A DNA stretch of 64,000 nt from Alisma plantago-aquatica. Its lineage: Eukaryota; Streptophyta; Magnoliopsida; Alismatales; Alismataceae. Below the pieces are notes generated by a model. It had not been told where the DNA came from. It was given only the letters and a program-made list of their open reading frames with translations, and ran no database searches. The position numbers were made by a program, and so were the translations under genes. Below, one piece after another: positions 57,345-64,000 of this stretch; position 1 is the first letter of the stretch; each line of letters starts with the position of its first letter. Where the stretch lies: NCBI GenBank assembly GCA_963693085.1, contig OY856411.1, forward strand, positions 64,229,001 through 64,293,000, in the 5' to 3' direction.

Positions 57345-60300
57345 TGTGGCAACACATCCCATTATCACACGGATAACGAGGTGTTACGTGAAAATGTGCG
57401 GAAATCACCATAACCATAGATTATCAAAAACACGGGTTAATTAAAACCGATTGCGGAAAACTGATAAACTAGGAGACATATTACAATGCAGTCCATATCC
57501 TGCAAGGAAACATGTTATATACACATCCATCCAAGCCTGGATACATGTCCACAGCTTAGAGCAACACCTGTTCTGTCGTAACATGAGTTCATCACCTGTT
57601 ATATACATAATGGCCCACATCCAGCCAGCAACAGGATATACAAACGACATCGGGCGTGTATCGTAAAACATCGTCAAAACACCGCCAAGGACCTGAGAGT
57701 ATAGGGATAACTCTAGACTCTACACCAAAACATCAAAACAGCAACATCTCCAAAGCTTGCCTTCTACAGATCTTCTTGCTGTCCGGCCGCAACCTCGCGA
57801 CCACCACCACGACCAGCTCGACCACCTAAAAAGGGGTAAAAACTAGCGGAGTGAGACAATTGAACATTGTCCCAGCGGGAGGCATAACTCCGCGCCAAAA
57901 ATACAAAACCTCAGCTAAACATTTATATGAGCTGATATATTGATAAGTATAATAACGGAAATATAATATGAAAAGCAAGGCCATCTATACCATACAATTT
58001 ATCAACTGTACCAAAAGGGCATATAACCTGCATGCCTCTTAATGGAACATGATTGTCAAGATGAAATGTATATATATAAAACTCACCACATAGGAGTAAT
58101 GCACAAACAACTGCAGATAATTAAAGTTATCTACACAAACAAGGCCTCAACCAATATTTCGTGTTTGTCTTAAGCAATACATACTAAACGGCTGTATTAC
58201 GTTTTATTATGCCCCGAGGAAATGAACCGTACCGTTCAAATCCAACTTTCAGCTGCGAAGCCCATAGCCGGTGCCATACAAGGTCAGTGGAAGAGCCGGA
58301 CTCCACAACCTTCTCCGCCTCATGGTTAGTACATGAGTATAACATAAGCAGGACCACAGTCTCATGCTGAAGTGGTCATAGCCACAGGGTCAGCTCCTCA
58401 GGCTACCCTCTGCCTAGCCTGCCTCGGTACAGGTCACGACGCTAGTAAAACTGAGCCACGTGTCTAAACACCGTGCTCGGAGCCATGAACGCATTCATGC
58501 TCAACATATCACATATCTGGAGTCATGGGCCATGTTCACCATGCTCGTCACACATCCGGGTCTGCAATCGCAGCTGAACTCGTTTCACCTCTCTATTTTA
58601 GGCTAGGAGAAACCTCGCATATTCAAAAATATGTGCTCCGGTTGACTCGCAGGAGAACCCGTTTCATCATCACCCTACCCTGACTGGTGATGAATCTATG
58701 GCCAGGGCAACTACGTGATAGGTTCCACTGTGATTAATTAGTATCTTTTAGATGGATTGCATGATTCAACCAAGTTGCAAGATATAACAGAAAGTAAACT
58801 GTATAGACTCGACATTACACTGATCCATCACGAGGACCTCACCTCACATGTTATCACTTGGACTCTAGACAACCGTCTAGATCTATCTCAAAGATCATCA
58901 CATATCATGGGATCTCAATCCCTCATCACATAATGCCATAACCTCTCAAGGCTTTCAACATCATTATGGAACATCATTCATAATACACCTGTTATCACAG
59001 TATTCATTTACCCAATTCTCATAGCCCCTCATTGGCTAAGCATTACATGCATGGTTAGCATCATTCAATAACTATATGAATAATCAAGAGACTCATATTA
59101 TTACCATAAGGTGACAATTAGGGTTAAATACATCATTAATATAAGGAATATGCCCACCATTATGAGATATCATCCAAGGTTGCTATAAGTGCCACTTATA
59201 CATTACCTGATGATCGTGTGCTCAAGACACACTACTATGCAACCATTCATGTACCTTACCATGCTTTGACATCATGTTAACACAAGGGACATATAACACA
59301 AGCATCATCATAGACATTATCGTTATCATTAAGTGAGCAAGGTGCTACTAATGCTATCAAGGGTAATTGCTAAACGAGCTACTTCCATGATACCAAGGTC
59401 CCTCACAAGAGATACTAAAGCCCTCATCAAAAGAACCTACTTGGGTAGAGTTCACCCTCACCCAAACCAAGGCGTGAAGCTCACTGCTGAGCGTTCATAA
59501 CATAAAGGGCGTGCAGCTCAGGCGCGTAGGTGTATCAAGCGAGCAGACTGGCCGTGTCACGTGAGCAAGGCCTGTCGGGTGAGCCAAGGTTGTGTCGGGC
59601 TAGCCAAGGGTACCGGGCGACACAGGGGCGTGTAAGGTAGTATCGGACGACGCAGGCAAGTGCCGGGCGAGCAAAGCCTGTCGGGCGAGCCAAAGAAGAT
59701 CCGGGTGAGCAAGGTAGTATCGGGCGACACAAACTAGACTGGGCGAGCAGAGTAAAACCACACGAGTAGGGTGTGTCAGGGGGGGAAACCGGGTGAGCAG
59801 CACACTGGGCTATCGGGCAAGCTAAGTTACTGGGCGAGCCAAAGGAATATCGGGCGAGCAAAGCCTGTCGGGCGACACGCATGCAGGTGAGCAAGGGAAA
59901 GCCGAGCGAGCAGAGCTAGAGTTATATCGGGTGAGTAGGGTTACTGGGTGAGCGAGACGACTGAGCGAGCAGAGCCAGAGTGCTCACCCGCTCAAGGCAC
60001 AAAAGAGAAGCCTACTCACTCAAACCGGCAAGGCCAAACCAGAGCAAGGGTTGTCGGGCAGCACCTTCCCAAACACATCTTGACCAAGGTGTATCTCATC
60101 AAAACCACCTAATGAGCACACCATCTTGCCCAAGGTGAGATGAGGGTATTGCTCAAGCCACTAGGTCACAAGCTCACCTCAATCAAGTAGGAAGGAGGGG
60201 TATTGCTCATGACACTAGAACCCAAGCTCACTCATCTAGACCAAGGGGAGAAAGGAGTGTTGCTCTCCTAAACCCTAGAACACAAGGATCGGCCAACATG

Positions 60301-61113
60301 CAAGATAGCTAAGAACAACCTCAAATGTGTAAGGACAAGATTAAAGCAACTATTATGAAAGGGGAGTAGAGTAGTTAGGGTTAGAGTCATGCAACCCACC
60401 TTAAACTCCAAGGAAGAAGATGCACTTGAGCTCCAAGAGTATCTCGACCACCAAGGCTCCTCCAAGGGTGTGTATCGGCCACCACCTTCCTTTTCCAAGG
60501 GTGTATCATGCACAAGAAGGAGAGAAACTAAAAGGGACCTTAAACTAAGGAAGGGATCACCTATATAGATGAGAAAGGAGGAGAAACCAAGGTTGTCTCA
60601 TGCTAGGTGTCGCCCACTCAAGGGACACTTGTCCACCAACTCAAGCCACCTCTCATGCAAGCCATAAGACACTTGTCCAAGATGTGCACCATGTGTTCTT
60701 CAACATGACCAAGGTTGGACCAAGCTTCATGGGCGACACACCAAGCTCACTCTAGGGCGAAACATCTCCTCTCTAGGCCGACACAAGCTCTACTTGGCCG
60801 ACACAAGGCCCAAGCAAGCCCAAACAAGGAACTCCAAGGCCCAAACGAACTCAACAAAGGCCCAAAGAACTTTAAGCAACAAGCCAAAGCCTTCCTCTCA
60901 ACCCTAGAGGAAGCAAAGAGAGAAGAACACCTCTCAAGGTGGCAAACTTGCACACAAAACCCTAAACTTGGTTTATTTGCATGTATCACCTCCAACTCTC
61001 AACAAAGCACAACCAAACCCTAATCACCACTAAAGGCGATAAGTAAACATCAAACCATCAAGGTTAGGTAAAGCAAACAGGGTAAGCCCTAAACGCAGGT
61101 CAGGGTCCTTACA
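57345..61113 (-). repeat. 3' LTR of the chromovirus
   Basis: TGTAAGGACCCTGACC...GTGTTGCCACA on the - strand, 3769 bp. The polypurine tract (AAAGGGGGTTAGAT, 61114-61127) precedes it. A weak TATA candidate, CTATATAGG, is at 60560-60569 on the - strand. Long open frames on either strand (59535-59894, 60715-61023) come from the repetitive GC-rich part and are not genes. The exact distal end is inferred from the break in Sirevirus homology. Confidence 0.75.
59524..60000. repeat. GC-rich degenerate minisatellite in the chromovirus LTR
   Basis: About 20 imperfect units of TCGGGCGAGCAAAG / TCGGGCGACACA type, spaced about 20-30 bp apart. Examples are at about 59655-59700, 59715-59735 and 59845-59880. 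It is markedly GC-richer than the rest of the LTR. Confidence 0.8.
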
Positions 61114-61125
61114 ATCTAACCCCCT

Positions 61126-64000
61126 TTAAGGGATTTTGTCCCCGAAAACCAAAGAGAAAAGCGAGGGATACTTCCTCCTTATTTCTTCCTCAAGATCCCA
61201 CGTGGCTTCCTCGACGCCACGATGATGCCAAAGAACCTTCACAAGAACCAGGTCCTTCCTTTTCAGCTTCTTGATCCTTCTGTCGAGTATCGCCACAGGA
61301 CCTTCCTCGTAGGTTACATCTGCATCAAGCTCAACCTCAACTGGCTGTATCACTGTACCTGAATCTGGATGACTTTTCTTTAGCATACTGACATGAAACA
61401 CTGAATGCAACCTGTGCAACTCGGGAGGCAACTCTATCTCGTAAGCTACCTTCCCAACACGAGCTGTAACTGGGTAAGGCCCCATATACCTAGGTGCCAA
61501 CTTACCCTTCTGTCCAAACCTCAGCACACCTTTCCAAGGCGAGACCTTAAGATACACTTTGTCTCCTACTTGGAACTCCAACAGTCATCTACGATTGTCT
61601 GCATAAGACTTCTGTCTATCCTGTGCCACTTTCAACTGTTGTTGTATCATCTTGATCTTTTCCGTCGTCTGCTGTACTAGCTCAGGACCCAAAAGCTGAT
61701 ATTCACCAGACTCGTACCAACACAAAGGAGATCTGCACTTCCTTCCATACAGAGCTTCATAAGGAGCCATGTCGATGCTTCGTTGGTAACTGTTGTTATA
61801 GGAAAACTCTATCAAACTCAGATGTACATCCCAGCTGCCTAGGAACTGTAAAACACAAGCTCGAAGGAGGTCTTCCACAATCTAAATAGTCCTTTCAGAC
61901 TGTCCATCGGTCTGCGGGTGAAAGGTTGTACTGAACCTCAACTGCGTTCCCATCTCTTTGTGCAACTGTTCCCAAAAACGACTCGTAAACTGAGGACCTC
62001 TGTCAGAAACGATCGTTGTTGGCACATCATTCAAATGAACTATCTCATCCACATATACTCGAGCGAGCTTCTCGGCCGTGTATGTCATCTTCACGGGCAG
62101 GAAATGGGCAGACTTCGTCAATCTATCCACTACCACCCAAATGGAATCATGACTTCTAGTTGTCTTGGGCAGACCAACTACGAAATCCATGGTTATATGA
62201 TCCCATTTCCACTACGGTATCGGCAAAGGTTGCAACGTACCTGTCGGCTTTTGATGCTCAGCCTTGACTTGCTGACATACTGCACACCTAGCCACAAACT
62301 CGGCTACATCTTTCTTCAAACCGGGCCACCAATATAAGTCCTTTAGACTATGATACATCTTGGTGACACCTGGATGCATGGCATACATCGACGTGTGTGC
62401 TTCTTCAAGCACCAACTTCCTCAGATCATCAACATCTGGAACCACCATCCTATCACGATAGCAAACTAGTCCATCCTTGGACTCATGAAACCCATCACGC
62501 TTGTCGCTGCCGAACTCTGATTTGATCAACTGTACCATATCGTATGTCTGCTGTGCATCCTTGATTTGCTGCCTCAACGTAGGCTTGACTTTCATCTGTG
62601 CGAAAAGACCAGCTAAAAAGGAAACCTCCATCTACACGTTCATCTGTCGCAGAGAAACAAACATATCTCCCCTATGGCAAACCAAGGAACTCAACTGTGC
62701 CTTCTTGGAGGGAAAAGAAGACTTTCTGCTAAGCGCATCAGCTACCACGTTCGCTTTACCAGGATGATACTCGATAGTGCAGTCGTAGTCGTTGATCAAC
62801 TCCATCCATCGCCGCTGTCGCATGTTCAGCTCATGCTGCGTGAAGATATACTTCAGATTCTTATGATCCGTAAAGATCTGACACACTTCCCCATATAGAT
62901 AGTGTCTCCAAATTTTTAACGCATGAACCACTGCTGCCAGCTCCAAATCATGAGTCGGATAGTTCTCCTCATGCTTCTTGAGCTGTCGCGAGGCAAAAGA
63001 TACCACATGATCTTCCTGCATCAACACGCAACCTAAACCCTTCTTGGAAGCATCACAGAAAACAACATAGCCTTTCCCAGGCTCTGGCAAGATCAACACT
63101 GGAGCACTAGTCAGCTTCTCCTTCAGACTCTGGAAAGCTTGCTGACATCGATCATCCCATACAAAAGGTACATCCTTCCTGGTCAACTTCGTCATCGGTA
63201 GAGCTATCGAACTGAAGTCTTTGATAAACCTTTGGTAGTATCCTGCTAAACCAAGGAAACTACGAACTTCTGTCGCCGTCTTCAGTTGTTCCCAATTTGC
63301 AACGGACTCTACTTTCTTCGGATCTACCTTGACTCCTTCTACAGATATCACGTGACCCAAGAAAGTCACTTCATCCAGCCAGAACTCACATTTATTGAAC
63401 TTGGCATACAATTGATGTTGGCGAAGGAGAGTCAACACTTGACGAAGATGTTGCTCGTGCTCAAGTTTGTCCTGACTATAGATCAAGATATCATCTATAA
63501 AGACTACAACAAACTGATCTAAGAACGGACGGAACACTCTGTTCATTAGATCCATGAAAGTTGCAGGTGCATTGGTTAAACCAAATGGCATAACCACAAA
63601 CTCATAATGTCCATACCTTGTCCTGAAAGCTGACTTCGGTATGTCATCAGCCTTTACCCTCAACTGATGATATCTGGACCGTAGATCGATCTTTGAGAAC
63701 ACTGTAGCACCACGTAACTGATCAAACAGATCATCTATCCTTGGCAACGGGTACTTGTTCTTGATCGTGACTTTGTTCAACTGTCGGTAGTCTATACACA
63801 ACCGCATCGAACCATCCTTCTTCTTAACAAACAACACTGGAGCACCCCAAGATGACGTACTTGGTCGGATAAAACCCTTATCCAGCAACTCCTGCAACTG
63901 TTTCTTCAACTCTGCCATCTCTGCTGGAGCCATCCTATACGGTGTCTGTGCAATCGGTTGCGTTCCTGGAACCAGATTTATCTCAAAATCGATCTCTCGG
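61126..64000 (-). pseudogene. pol: Chromovirus pol (RT, RNase H, integrase, chromodomain), one frame with four stops
   Basis: Reading leftwards from the edge: [21 protein letters not shown] (RT entry), [48 protein letters not shown], and the catalytic FIDDILIYS. RNase H has [12 protein letters not shown] and [10 protein letters not shown]. Integrase has the HHCC finger HTSMYAMHPGVTKMYHSL with CAVCQQVK, then MDFVVGLPKT (first Asp), VSDRGPQFTS (second Asp) and HPQTDGQSERT (Glu). The C-terminus has RYMGPYPVTARVGKVAYEIEL and a chromodomain-like AILDRRIKKLK...VLWHHRGVEEATWDLEEE. Stops sit at 62632, 62212, 61882 and 61585, all in one frame with no frameshift. The natural end is TAA at 61126. Confidence 0.92.

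Larger units (their letters stand above)
57345..64000 (-). mobile_element. Ty3-gypsy chromovirus (Tekay/Del-like), 3' part
   Basis: A 3.77-kb 3' LTR, polypurine tract and a pol frame with reverse transcriptase, RNase H, integrase and a C-terminal chromodomain. Gag, protease and the 5' LTR lie beyond the right edge. The long LTR and the C-terminal chromodomain fit the Tekay/Del lineage. Confidence 0.88.

Noticed and set aside
59535..59894. 119-residue frame rich in Arg/Ala/Pro
   Set aside because: A translation of the LTR minisatellite; periodic residues mirror the DNA repeat.
60715..61023. 102-residue frame at the start of the chromovirus LTR
   Set aside because: Lies inside the LTR; antisense frame also open; no similarity.
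1..64000. tRNA genes suggested by TGGTATCAGAGC motifs
   Set aside because: All occurrences (about 9740, 14628, 20209, 38956, 45342) sit next to LTR ends and are primer-binding sites; no cloverleaf was seen around them.

Overview
The window is plant nuclear DNA made almost entirely of nested transposable elements. I see no tRNA, rRNA, CRISPR or bacterial-type features. The evidence for an angiosperm is: LTR retrotransposons primed by initiator-Met tRNA (TGGTATCAGAGC), CACTA (En/Spm) elements with TNP2, DUF4218, DUF4216 and Ulp1-like segments, Sirevirus-type Ty1-copia elements, a Ty3-gypsy chromovirus, and one plant-specific host gene, S1FA. The GC-rich coding style of the host fragments leans towards a monocot, but that is a weak guess.

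Region by region. (1) 1-3904 plus 25789-25969 is a CACTA element on the + strand that enters from the left. It is split by a 21.9-kb insertion at 3905-25783, flanked by the 5-bp duplication CTCCT. (2) That insertion has three 3.24-kb LTRs and two 2.34-kb non-coding internal regions, so it is a LARD-like retroelement in tandem. Its first LTR carries a second LARD-like element on the - strand (5666-13133, duplication CCCAA). The middle LTR is a chimera of the outer two, with the exchange point confined to about 19005-19048. (3) 26186-36029 is a complete but decayed CACTA element on the - strand with a TTT duplication, tail-to-tail with the first. (4) 36091-53363 holds a Ty1-copia (Tork-like) element with a Sirevirus-like Ty1-copia element nested inside it (duplication ATGAT). 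A later inversion of about 12 kb (about 41431-53363) has cut the Sirevirus in its reverse transcriptase and turned its 3' half, together with the 5' half of the host Tork element, back to front. A TIR element with 254-bp tandem repeats (about 41620-43072) lies in the inverted flank. (5) 53364-55024 is an island of non-TE DNA with an intact S1FA reading frame and an amino-acid-permease exon fragment. (6) 55025-57344 is another Sirevirus fragment, interrupted at 57345 by a chromovirus on the - strand that runs off the right edge. Its 3.77-kb 3' LTR contains a GC-rich degenerate minisatellite, and its pol is one frame broken only by four stop codons.

Apart from S1FA nothing looks like a functioning host gene. 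All transposon reading frames carry stops, frameshifts or deletions. The interest of the window lies in its readable insertion and rearrangement history: CACTA, then LARD, then nested LARD on the left; Tork, then Sirevirus, then inversion in the middle; Sirevirus, then chromovirus on the right. All alignments and boundaries were made by eye on the sequence.
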